This document shows, piece by piece, positions 53,033 through 64,000 of a stretch of DNA of 64,000 nt. The notes beneath the pieces were generated by a model. It was not told where the DNA came from, ran no database searches, and was given only the letters and a program-made list of their open reading frames with translations. Origin of the DNA: Atopsyche davidsoni (Eukaryota; Arthropoda; Insecta; Trichoptera; Hydrobiosidae); assembly GCA_022113835.1 (NCBI GenBank), contig JAILWY010000026.1, positions 8,521,001 through 8,585,000 of the forward strand, read 5' to 3'. Made by a program: the position numbers and the translations under genes. The first letter of the stretch is position 1, and each line of letters begins with the position of its first letter.

Positions 53033-56000
53033 TTGGCAGGAAGGATGGCCGGAGTTGTTTGCACGAAGCCTTACATTCGGGGCAGTCGGGTTTTGGCTGC
53101 GGCGTAATACCGAAGTGCATACATCTTGCAAATGGCTCCACTCTGAGACTACAATGCTCTGCTTTTAGGCTGTGGGAACAGTATAAAATATACCGGTGAA
53201 TACAATCTCTCGCAGAAGTCGTTTCGAGAGAATATTTTAAATATTAATATTATTCAATGGAGCAATATCAAAATTATTACCACGAATCGAAAATATTCAA
53301 TATTTATTAAATAAAATTATTATAATACAAATATGAATATTTTATATATATATGTGTGTATATGTAATATACTAAAGAAAAGCTTTTTTAAGTAGGCACA
53401 ATTGTTACTTAATTTTATCCTTGTCAAATAAAATGTATAAATTAATTTGTAGTGGTATACAAAAACTAAATAAATATGATTATTGATTGTTAATAAACAT
53501 GTTTTTTTAAAAATATATATATCATGTGAAATTTGTTAAAATTAATATTATTTGGTTACTTTTAAATTAAATGCTCTATTTTCACGTTAAATGCTAGTGA
53601 AAATTATAGCGTGACGCTGGAGTGCTTTGTGAATCCGAACTATTCCAATAGATAACTAGAGCTGTCGAAGTGAAACCACTGACAATAAACGGATTAAACT
53701 TTGACCGTTTCATAATTGACAGCTAACGAGTGACTTTATAATTAAAACTTGTGGAAACCTGTGTCGTTAAATTTGAGCAGAGTTTGTAGGCATGGAAGAA
53801 AATTTACCAGACCTCAAACTCCATAGAGCCATAGTCATTCCGCTCTGTTCCGCTTCATGGGTAAATTATTGTAGACAATCCGTCAAAATCGATTTAATCA
53901 GCAGTTTACTGCTGAAAGCTTAAGTGCTTTTGCCACAATTCTTAGCTTACATATTATCTATATAGAAGTAGGTATTAATATATATTGTTTGAGTGTGCTT
54001 ATCAAATTATGCTGTTGCATGTGCTCATCTAAATAATTTAATTGTAATATATAGTAAATATTTTTTAGTGTTTTAGTAGCTTACTATGATTAACATAATT
54101 CTGATTTTTTAGAATTTTTTTATCAAAAGCAAGGTCTTAGTATTATATTGCAGACTACACAAATATATCACTTAACAAGAACATTATTGTAGTAAACTGT
54201 TGCACAAAAATAAAATGAACGTATTTTTGTATTATTCAAGTGCTTTATAATATGATACAAGCACTTTCGTATAATTTTTACAGGGTAATTGAACCATTTA
54301 AAAATTAAACAACATAAATAAATTAAGCTTGATTTTGCAAAAGCCCGTCAGTCTTCCATCCTCTTATACTGGTCCTTCCCCATTGCTAAGGCTGTACGAA
54401 GTTAAGTGAACATCAGAATTAAAACTTAGGCAAGTAAGCGCATGCTTAAATCCTCATTAGCATCTAACAGCAGAATAAAGTGGACTACATCTGAAGAGCC
54501 TAAGTGAGAGGGACGCACTCAAAGGTGATGAGCACCGTACTGGGCTGAAGTAAATACAATAATTACCTGATAAATGATTTTCTAAATGTGTTATCCGCGT
54601 GATTTCTCACGTTTCAACAATTCACATTTTACAGATTGATATAACGCAAGTATCGTGGAGTTGGTTCAATTAAAATATATTCTTACGAAAAAATAACGAG
54701 ACGTGTTGCTTTAATTAGTTTGGTGCGAAAATATTTGTCATTAAAAAATCACAGTTTTAAGACTGTCATTTATTCAACAAATAAAATATTTTTCGCTCAT
54801 TGTTGTTGAATTTATAAATACTTGTTTTATGTTTTATTATTTAAAAAATCGTAGCTATAGTAGGTACTAAAATAATCCTGACTATTTAGATATCTGGACA
54901 CCAGATATTTTCTTCTCTCCCTTTCTTCTGACACTTGTGGATAAAATCAACTTTTTTTTCCTTTTTATAATCATACGCTTATCAAAAAAAAATATTTTAC
55001 GATGAACCATTGTTTTTTGCTAACTACTGCACAAGATATTATTTATTTAAAGATATAATTTCACGTGATATAATATATCTATATAAATTCAGTATTACGT
55101 TTGAAATCGATATGCTCCAAAGAAATCATTTTCAACCTTTAAAAAACTGGAGTTTAAAACCTAACCACACTGATTTTCTTGTTCCATTCAGCTGACGCTG
55201 AAATTCCTGGGAACTCTCTGGTTTATCACCTGCTTAAACAATAAAATGGCATTTGAGGGGCGGCCCGCGAGATAGTGGCACTGATGAGACGGTTATCTCC
55301 GGAGGTTCCCCTATCGTACTCGCAGAGCGTTCATTCCGGGGCGGAAAACACTTACTCGGCTGGCAGTAGAATTTTATTTGTTGGTGCTTACAGAAAAACA
55401 GTCACTTGCTTCTTGTTCATGTTTACACACGAGCAAGACTGCATTGATGTGCATTGAAACAACTTTTATTCTTGTCCTTTATCCTAATACTAGATATAAA
55501 ATTGTTGAGATGTTCTAGAGAATTTTATTGTATTTGGATTATGCAATATTATTTGTAATATCCAAGATTATACAATATAAAACATAAGTTATTTAATAAT
55601 TATTTTAATTCCGAGTGACAGAGGTTAAACCAGTTTTTTTTAAATATATAACTAAAAGGTTATTATTTTCTATATATGCAACTAAAAATAATAAAAAAAT
55701 TGTTAAGAAGGACAAAGAGAGAATGTTATTTTAAAAAATGTATTTTAGTCGCAACCGAATACTGCAGTTTTGTCGCAGAATATACGAAAGTACAACTTTA
55801 CCGCAATGTGTCATTGTTTTGTCGTTTTGTTATTAGCTGAATCTGTGAGTTCCTCGTGTGCTCTGTCGTATTAGTTCGGAATCAGAAACTCCAAAACAAG
55901 GCCTGCAGGTCTGCGATGTTGCACGTATATTCTGTATAATTCAGTTATCTCTGTGGCATATTCTGATGCGGTTTCAATTACTGGCAAGTGGAGTAACATT

Positions 56001-58725
56001 AGTGCACCGACAATTTGGCTTGCTGGGTCCGGCATATACCACAGCAACTCTAAAGACAAAGTAAAGTAGTTTCGTCTCACTTCCTAACTACTGATTGAAA
56101 TTAAATTAACACAAGAAAAAAAACGTTACAAACTACAAAGCTAAATAGAATTATTAAATTGTAAGCTTTGAGTTCTATTAAAATCAAGAGGCTCATGACT
56201 ATGTCAAATTTTTTAAATCATTGTGCCTATGTCAAACCATTTGGTTTTAAATTTACATTTTCAATATTGATAATTATAAAGAATACTTGTATTAAAGAAA
56301 GTAAACACGATCATTTTCAATGTACTAGAAACACCAAGTTGAGGTTTATGACTTCTGAACAAATCTTGTACTCACAACCAAATAACAAAATAATTCCAAT
56401 CCGATAAAAACAAATAATTGTTAATTTAATGCTATTTTACATAAAAGTATTTTTTTTAATGCAATTTTATATATTTAAAATGAAAACAAGTGTAGAATAT
56501 AAATGATTATTTAATCACATACTTGTCATTACATAAATTAATCATCCAAATAATTTTAATTATGTTTATATTTTGACAACCGAACAAAAGGTTTCCTCTG
56601 GGGGGTTCATACACTTTAGATAATATATTTCATTTCATTTTAAGGAAATTTTTTGTAGAGACATCGTTCTGTTCCGATCTCCGCTATGAAAATGTTACCA
56701 GCTCTTTCAGCAGCTGCGTATAGAATTTCAGGCCCGTCTCCCCCATGTTTTATGTCATTTTACGCTGAAAAAGATATTGTTCTGGTTCTACATTTATGAT
56801 AAAGATATCATAATAACAAAAAAAAACGAATAAGAGATCAGTTTAACGATGGAGGGGTTTTACTTTGAAGGATTTTATTTTCATGCTACACTTGTTCATT
56901 CTTTATTTGCTTCCGTGTCAATGTTATTATCTCTTAGAGAGTTTATACAGGTTTTCTATAGAAAAATATTTAAATAATGATTTAGCTCGTAGTTTATTAC
57001 ATTTTGAATATTAAACTTTCGATAGCTATAAATTTCAAGATGTGCTCACTTATTCAACAAAAATATTTGTAAAAAAGTAAATAAAAAAGATCTGTTATAT
57101 TTTTAAGCAGGAATTAAAAACAGAAATAGGTATAATGTAACATTCTTATTACCAAACAAAAAAAACAATTCAATCAACACCTTCTACTTTGTTAAATATC
57201 AACGTCCTTATTAAGCTGAGCACACTTTGTTAGCGTGGTCTAGACCTTCATGTTGTGTGATTTTGGCTTGTTAAATTAATAATAAAAAGTTTATTGGTCT
57301 TAATGTAATGCTTTCGTGTTCCACTCAATCCTTGTTATAAAATAATAAACATGAACGCCGAAAAGCGTAGTAATTTTAAGGTTCGATTATAAATTTCTTA
57401 AGGCTCTTACTCGGTCACGCTATTTGGGGCGAATAAAAAATAATTGAAATCAGTTGAACAATAAAGAAAACTCTCGTATTGTTCCGAGGGTTGCACCCCC
57501 TTGGTCATGCAAGAGGGGGTACTTTTCCCTTTTCTCGCGTCAAATTCGCCTAATATAATTTGAGGGGGCGGATTTGATGCGGCCTTTTTATCAAAGTGAT
57601 ATTTTAACATTTTACTGCCATTATTAAATTTCATTACGGTCTTAAGAGCTACTGTCTTTCTTTGAAACAAAACCCATTTAATTTTGTATTATTAAGTTAA
57701 AAATTCTGGGTATGTAATTTTGTATAAGTAGGTGTTTATTTAAATTCTTACAGTATAAAAAAATAAGTTTTTTACAATTATTGTACTAACAAAAAAAATG
57801 GTGCATTAACATTTGTCTAATTACACAAAATTCTGAGCGTGGTTTGAATAATGCATTGTTTTTTGTTGTTTTAATTTAAAACGAATTATGTCATAATTAA
57901 AAGATCTTATATTATTAATTAACTAAGCGAATATGTGTTCTAAAAACGTTTTTTTAAACAGCAATTTACATAATGTTTATTTAACTACTATAAACAAAAT
58001 GACTGGCTTTTGTCGTGATTTTCAGAAGTATATCTCTAGCTTTCATTCAGGAGCGATGAAAAGTGTTTGTTTGTTTCTTTATCAAACACTGAAACAATCT
58101 TCAAAGAAGGTTTCTTCCGAGGGATAATTTCAGCAGACCCTTTAAAGAACACTTTCTTGCAATGAAAACAACAAGAGTTTTATTAAAAGCCGAACAAAGT
58201 TCTTATTTATTTACTCGTACATTGCATTTATTTATTCATGTTGAAAAAAACTTTGAATAAACCTTTTAAAATTTTCTAAATTACTTATATTTTTATGTAA
58301 AAGACGATGTTTTAATTTATTTTAATTAAAAATAAGTTTGTTTTAAAATACACAAATTTAAATTTAAAAAAAAATATTTATGATTAAATGATTTATTTTA
58401 ATATTATTTAAAAAAATCGTGTATTCAAAATTTCAGTCGAATCTCTTATACCCAAATGTTTTTATAAGAAATTAATTAATTGTGTCATTTTTTTGTACAC
58501 AATATAGTTTACCACGAAAAAAAATTTACATTACCTCCAAAGTCATAAAATATATAAATTTAATATTATACACTCATTTAAGTATTCAATACTTTTTCAA
58601 GGAATTTCTTGATAGAATTCCATTAAGACATTTTTAATTTCAAGAAAAAAAGTAAATTTTATTCAATCAAATAATAAATATACTTTGCACATAAAATTGC
58701 AAAATGTGGAAAAAATCGAATTGAG
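53033..58725. other. AT-rich noncoding stretch
   Basis: No gene is called. Short TA/TG repeat sits at about 53340-53365. A region at about 53620-53720 has several TGACAG/CTGACA-type words as bound by TALE homeodomain factors. A CpG-bearing pocket at about 55200-55380 has a 60-codon frame without a domain. At 55871-56080 both strands are open; the minus strand gives a well-mixed 69-codon peptide I cannot identify. A pocket at about 57480-57580 has short inverted words (CAAATTCGCC against GGCGGATTTG). Confidence 0.55.
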
Positions 58726-58749
58726 ATATATATATATATATATATATTT
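58726..58749. repeat. short (TA)n run
   Basis: About 24 bases of AT repeat immediately upstream of the hairpin and hammerhead motif. Confidence 0.9.
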
Positions 58750-58798
58750 ATCAGATGCATAACTAAACTTAACTACTCAGTTTAGTTATGCATCTGAT
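58750..58798. repeat. 20-bp perfect inverted repeat
   Basis: ATCAGATGCATAACTAAACT and its exact reverse complement are separated by nine bases. The right arm ends inside the hammerhead core, so the left arm is an inverted copy of the start of the ribozyme plus its upstream flank. This could come from an inverted junction between two terminal copies of a Penelope-like element, and the hairpin would compete with ribozyme stem I. Confidence 0.9.
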
Positions 58799-58833
58799 GA
58801 TGACCAAGTCTGTTGGTCGAAACTAGTCATGCA
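58789..58833 (+). ncRNA. type I hammerhead ribozyme-like motif (Penelope-type)
   Basis: All conserved parts are present in order. Stem I 5' strand TGCAT (58789-58793) is followed by the core CTGATGA (58794-58800) and stem II GACCA/TGGTC (58802-58806 with 58814-58818) around a 7-base loop. GAA then leads to a minimal stem III ACTAGT (58821-58827), cleavage-site C at 58828, and stem I 3' strand ATGCA (58829-58833), which pairs perfectly with the first strand. The GUC cleavage triplet is intact. ACTAGT is self-complementary, as in the short stem III of hammerheads in Penelope-like elements and related circular RNAs, which can act as dimers. One oddity is an extra T (58801) between the core and stem II, which could weaken activity. 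No Penelope reverse transcriptase or GIY-YIG endonuclease is visible nearby, so this is a solo terminal fragment. Confidence 0.75.
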
Positions 58834-59299
58834 AAAAATATATTATAAACTCAAAGTGAAGAAAAAATACAAAGTTATCTTTATAATTATAAAGAATGGA
58901 TCTTCACCAATCAAATGCCTTGTCTCTCAACAAGATATATATATTTTAAAATTTGAACACATCTATGAAAATTGGATCAATTTGAGCAATGTATGCACAA
59001 GTGCAAATAAAACAATTTAACCTTCACCGTTTTAATGTTTTTCTTATCAGAGAATTGTGATCAGCAGTGAGCGGGTGTACCATCCAATATCGTATGAAAT
59101 GATTCCATACAGCCGAGCATGTTATGTTCCCATAACTCGCGTCCACTTTGCGGCATGTGCGGAGAGTCCCAGGCGTCGCCGTCAGACGCTAGAAAATTTA
59201 TAGCTAGATAAGCCAGCACGTGAGTAGGAGAAATTTGATTTTTGAATCGGAAATTGAAACTTGACGCGCAAATCTGATAATTATGCCCAGCGAAATTAA

Positions 59300-59358
59300 G
59301 TAGATGTATGTATATAGTAGATAGTATAGATAGATAGTATAGTATAGATGTAGAGTAG
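59300..59358. repeat. TAGA/TAGTA-type minisatellite
   Basis: Irregular tandem GTATAGTAGATAGTATAGA-like units over about 60 bases. Confidence 0.8.
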
Positions 59359-60239
59359 ACGTGGGAGGTTTTTCATGGGAAATGTGCTACATCTGAGCGG
59401 CATGTAAACTGCATGGTTTTGCATATTTTCTCATATGATATGGTGATAATTTGATTTCACTGTATTTTTTAGAAATTATACTTTACTGGCAACTGTGATT
59501 ACTAATACGTGTATAAAGTTTGAATATCAATGTTTTATGTAACTAATAATGTATTTTACTAAATATACCACGCGTGCTTTATTAAGTTCCAAAGCGGTGT
59601 TTTGGATAAATAAATATTATTTTAATACAGCTACGTCAAAAGTTAACATTGTCGAAATATTATCAAGTAAATATTTCGTATGATAAGCATGATTTGGCTG
59701 TTATTTCTTGATGGGCTCTGTCATTAGGACGCTAATGGCAAAGGGCGACCTGATACCTAACTTCAAAAGACCAAACCTGCTGTGAGACGAACGTCTGTTT
59801 GCATTTATATACCAACCATTTTTATTACCTTAAAAAAATATGACAATAAAAAATTCTCATAGTAAGATAAGTTTTATATCTCTAATATTTTACTAATTTA
59901 AATTGAAATGAAACGTCAAATGATTAAATAACACAATATGATTCGCCAGTTAGATTTTTAACACCTATTATCAATTTAAGATTGTCGCGTATGCTTTATT
60001 TTAATAACAAGTTTGGGTAGATATTTCAACAAATATAAAATTAAACAAATAAAAAATCAATATCATTTAAATAAACTGAATTTTGATTTGAATGTAATAA
60101 TTATCTTAATAAAATAATATGAATTTCTGTGCAAGATTCTAATCCGTGACGTGATTAAAGGATTTCCCTATAAAGCCACATTGCAAACGTCCTAATATTT
60201 GCATTGTTGTGTCCAAATTTTGATGAGACAATATAACAT

Positions 60240-60292
60240 GATATATATATGTGTGTGTGTTTGTGTGTATGTATGTGTGTTGTATATACAAA
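60240..60292. repeat. (TA)n(TG)n microsatellite
   Basis: A short TA run followed by interrupted TG/TATG repeats. Confidence 0.9.
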
Positions 60293-62524
60293 TACACATT
60301 TCTCTTTAAGTATTTTTAAACCTTAAAAGGTTGTGTATAAAATTTATGTTACGTGCTTTATTATCAAACGCAGCATCCTAGCGCATAAAATTTCTTTTTA
60401 ATATTTAATATTACCGTAATTAAAGCCTTGCATCATGAATAATAACAAAGTTATGTAATTTTCTTAATACCGCCCCCGACTTTCACGCTGCATTAAAAGT
60501 TTCATTAAAATTCTGCATCCCCGCATAAAAGCTCTAGGTTTCACTATAAAAGTTACGTGTTCTCTATTCTTGCGGCACTCGCAGCCTGTTAAGTGTGTAT
60601 CTCACAACATAAACTGCTGAAATATGTCCGCTTAGAAATATAAATGCAGAGAAGCATAAACCATGGTTGCATTTTTCGTTTTGTTATGCTTTGATCCTCA
60701 AACTAGAATTAACATTTAATTATAATGTAGAATGGTATGTAGACTATAAATAAATCGACAAAATAATCTAAATAGGTTGCAGCTAAAGCATAAGAATTTT
60801 AGAAATTATTTAGCGTCTACGTTTAATTATTCTTTGCAAAATAAAATGATATTTATAAAGACAATTGCTGCTGATTTTTTAATATTTATTTGTAAATAAT
60901 AAAAAAAGATGAATTTATTTTAATTTTCATGAAACTTTCTACAGAGAAAACTTACAAAATATTCGTAGATATATATTTAAAGAATACATATTCATATCGT
61001 CGCAAATTACATTTTTTGCAGCGATTACATTTTTACATAAAACCATTTATCTCAAAATGGCCAGACACTTTTTTCCCGCAGTGGGGTGCGCATCTCCATA
61101 ATGTATTTCAAATGGCTTTGCTTTATTTCAAATTTCTGTCCAGCTGTTAGAAAAATGTTGTGTAAACACAGATACATACTCGTAGCATCCTTTTAATTAA
61201 TTGCTAAAAAATACTTTCGTATGATGACATTAGGATAACATAATAAGTGTAAACGGAACTCAATTAAAACTTAACTGATTTTTGAATTGTGAATATATCA
61301 CAAAAAAAAGTTTGGACAATATTTTGAATAAAAACTGCTTAAACGCATAATATAACCTTATGAACAAATGAATCAAAATGATTTCAAGAATACTACTGAT
61401 TGTTTTTTTTTATTTAGCATAAATTCTTCAGTAAATATTCAGTCTTCGGGCTCTCTAAATAAAAGTAAACCGTTGAATATTATTATCAGAAAATAGCTTT
61501 GATTGCCTAATCTTTCAAGAAAATACTTTGCATTATTCTTAAAAAAAACTAATATTTTACTACTACGCAATTTGTGCCACAATATTGTAAAAACGGTTAT
61601 ACATATAACATAATATTAAATTCTGCCAAAAATAGAATTTTTTATTATATAATTTTGATTGGTTTATTTCCAATCATGGGGTTATTTAAAACCTATGTTG
61701 AAAAGGGATATTATGTAAGCAGAATTCTTACTTTTTATATTTTCAAGGGAGGAATTTATTTAGGAGGTAGACAAGCTGTTCTGTTATGGGCCTTAGTTGT
61801 TCGCAAGTGCATGGATGTGGACGGAGACCTGGCGAGAGTATTGAAATAAAATATATTGGTGGCTCGGGTAGAGTTCACGTGCCTTCTCAATTCGTTTCCT
61901 TGCGTTTCCGTTGCGGATATGTCAGAAATCGTAGTGATATCGTACGAAAAACGTAGTCTAAATATTTCATATTGAAATATATTTACCCAAGCCTTAAAAT
62001 TGACTAGAATACTTTTAAATATTTTGACCTCAAAACGAATATTTTTTAAAAACTAATAATAATTTATTATTTTGAATTTTATAAATTACATCGTCTATCA
62101 AACATAAATAAAAGAAAAAGAACTTATTATATAATACATAAGGCCTCAAACATTTTATACAAGAATATTATGGGAAAAATATTTCAATACGTATATTACT
62201 GACAAAATAAAACTAAAAAACTAAGATAGTCTTTATAAACAAGTAAAAAATAAGTGTTTTTTGTATTAATTTAAAAATCAAGTATTTAGTTTTATTTGAT
62301 ATTCTTTAATGTGCTCATTTTTATAATTTACGTTTGTGCACTGATGTGCATTAAAAAATTAATTCCTAAATTCATCATCCCTTCTTAAATATAGTACGTG
62401 TAGCCGATTATAATGCATTATTTGCTTCGAAAATAAATTTTCTTGTCACAACTGATATATATTCTTCTTCGTTTCTCAGTTAAAAGTCCCAAATAATCCA
62501 CCGAGAACATAAATATACAAGGCA

Positions 62525-62608
62525 ATGGGGTCTTTAAGTCTGCACCAAATTTACTTCCCGCGTTTGATGTGTGGACTTAATGGACTCTATTTGCTCACGG
62601 TGGTGCCG
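62525..62608 (+). CDS. candidate first coding exon (28 codons)
   Basis: An ATG in a fair context (GGCAATGGGG) opens 28 codons, starting MGSLSLHQIYFPRL and ending GLYLLTVVP, that stop exactly at CCG followed by GTAAGT (donor at 62609-62614), in phase 0. An in-frame TAA lies 12 bases upstream of the ATG, which fits this being a start exon. The exon sits in a GC-richer island (about 62510-62710) in otherwise AT-rich DNA. The C-terminal half is hydrophobic, but I do not recognise the protein. The evidence is a start codon, a good donor and composition; no transcript or homolog could be checked. Confidence 0.25.
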
Positions 62609-62614
62609 GTAAGT

Positions 62615-64000
62615 GCGTATTAAATTGATGTCGCGGTCGTAACGGAAACGTCTTCGTAATGTAAACGTCACTGTGGAAAATCGACACACACGCTACGTGA
62701 AAAGCCTAAAAAAATGAAAAAAATATTAATAAAATATGTAATCGCGTCTATTATATTTGAATTTGTCGCATTTTTAAACAACGCGAGTAGATTATTTTTC
62801 TGTGTGTGAAAATGTTTTTTTAATGACTCAAATTTAATCCTTCAGGAATTAAATTCAAAAACACAATTATATTATTGTTTTTTTTTATCACTAAACCTTT
62901 TCAGGCTTTTAAATGCTCATTTCCGAAGTATAAGCTAAACTCTTTTTTATAATAGGAGATTCCGGTAAATAATTTTCTCTCTTGTAAAAGAAAAAGCACG
63001 GCTTTAGCAAATCAGTAACAAAGCTTCACACTTTAAAGGAATTCTTTTAAATCTATTTTGGCTCAAACTCGCACTGCCGGGCTGCTTATCCGACGCTGGG
63101 GGGTAGATCGGATCCCATCGAGCCTTCATAGGTTTTTTTTTTTTCGTAATCCGCTCTTAACGAACGTCTTAAAAATCAATTGGAGTCACAGATCCGCACG
63201 CGGTGGGGGTGTATATACCAACTAGGGCGGCGATACGAGAGATTCAATTTTAAGTTCAGGCTGAAATTGGCACAAATTACTTATTGCATTTTTAGGGGAC
63301 ACAAAACCGCAAAATTTAACACCACATTATTCTGAAATTTTTATATATTTTTAGGAAGGTTGATACAGCTCGATCAAATTTGTAACGTATGTTTGCACCT
63401 TTTTTTATTTAATTTTATTTATCGATATATTTACGTACCGTTTATTGAATTTAAAATACATCTACAAAAACCACTTTGCTTCAGCTTCAGTTATATAAAT
63501 TCAAAAGATCGATTTAAATAAAATTAAGGAATTCGATAATAATGACTTCAAATAAAAATTTTATTGGTCACTTGATCAAATTCATATTCTTTAACTTTTG
63601 ATTTTTTTATAAATACAGAAAATGTTTATTTGTGTTTTCAATATTTAGCTCGTTTTAAACTTTGAGTATAATAATAGTATTTAGTACTATTTGTACATGT
63701 TTAAATTCTTTATTGCGAAAAAAACAATTATTTATTCTTTTGAAACTGGTATTGTGTATTTTTCCGTTTAAATAATAAACGCTATTGCACAAAGTTGTTA
63801 AATTTTCTAGAGTGCCTCATTTAAAATTTATCGGAAGGAAAATTCACCCTTATTACTTAGGTAGAAGCGCTCACTTCAGCATTGCAAAGCACGAAACAAT
63901 TACCAACTCAAGTTTCTTGGCACTAAACTGAAATTACTTAGAGTATTATAACTTTAACTTACACCTTTGAAATCAACCGAGAAAACTAGCCAACTTTGCA
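62615..64000. other. AT-rich noncoding stretch
   Basis: No gene seen. A GC-richer pocket at about 63065-63245 includes CpGs and TGTATATACC; it may be regulatory. The remainder is AT-rich. Confidence 0.55.

Larger units (their letters stand above)
58834..62524. other. AT-rich noncoding stretch
   Basis: No gene called. A 63-codon frame starts at the ribozyme cleavage position (58829) but is Lys/Ile/Asn-rich without a domain. GC-richer pockets lie at about 59040-59220 and 60460-60610; the latter contains CATAAAAG and CATTAAAAG words and CTATAAAAG, a TATA-box-like word at about 60543, without a matching initiator. A 91-codon frame at 61574-61849 is unrecognised. Confidence 0.55.

Noticed and set aside
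54390..54460. 5S rRNA-like words (GAAGTTAAG followed by AAC and TC)
   Set aside because: Only a short part of the 5S box A region matches; the GGATGGGTGACC box and the rest of the gene are absent.
60543..60600. TATA-box-like CTATAAAAG as a promoter
   Set aside because: No initiator at +25 to +35 and no downstream coding exon; TATA-like words are frequent in AT-rich DNA.
1..64000. CRISPR array, bacterial operon or rRNA genes
   Set aside because: No regularly spaced repeats, no tightly packed ORFs and no rRNA core motifs; the window is eukaryotic and gene-poor.

Overview
This window looks like a gene-poor, strongly AT-rich (about 70% A+T by eye) piece of an animal nuclear genome, most likely an insect. 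The reasons are long (TA)n arrays, GTAAGT-type splice donors, Pol III tRNA-like promoters, a dead cut-and-paste transposon of a metazoan type, a non-LTR retrotransposon tail and a Penelope-type hammerhead motif. There are no closely packed bacterial-style genes, ribosome binding sites or operons. No complete gene is present. Nearly every open frame is under about 100 codons, is A+T-driven and has no recognisable protein signature. The species and order cannot be fixed from the sequence.

Layout. 0-7.2 kb: AT-rich DNA with one GC-rich, splice-flanked candidate exon at 1303-1404. 7.2-7.7 kb: an orphan hAT-like transposon end and a worn tRNA-derived SINE head. 14.2-16.4 kb: a 2.2-kb DNA transposon with 15-bp perfect ends (19 bp counting flanking TA), sitting in a (TA)n array. 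Its minus-strand transposase is broken by stops and frameshifts but still shows DDE, CxxH and RW signatures. 17-28 kb: AT-rich DNA with several GC-richer pockets, including a G-quadruplex candidate and clusters of homeodomain-like sites that could be regulatory. 29.25-29.92 kb: a perfect 121-bp inverted repeat around a tRNA-like sequence, with a second tRNA-like copy 0.4 kb downstream. 38.8-39.2 kb: nested inverted and direct repeats. 49.0-49.4 kb: a non-LTR reverse transcriptase C-terminal relic and a 17-bp perfect hairpin. 52.7-53.0 kb: two diverged, indel-free copies of a segment that reads as a signal-peptide first exon, the second ending at a consensus splice donor. 58.7-58.8 kb: a 20-bp hairpin overlapping a type I hammerhead ribozyme-like motif typical of Penelope-like elements. 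62.5 kb: another small candidate first exon ending at a consensus donor.

The overall picture is a long intron or intergenic stretch next to a gene outside the window. It carries old transposon debris, possible regulatory islands and a few candidate exons. The observations most worth follow-up are the hammerhead motif, the tRNA-centred perfect palindrome with its TTAG microhomology junction, and the duplicated signal-peptide-like exon. All functional statements about noncoding islands are inference from composition and motifs.
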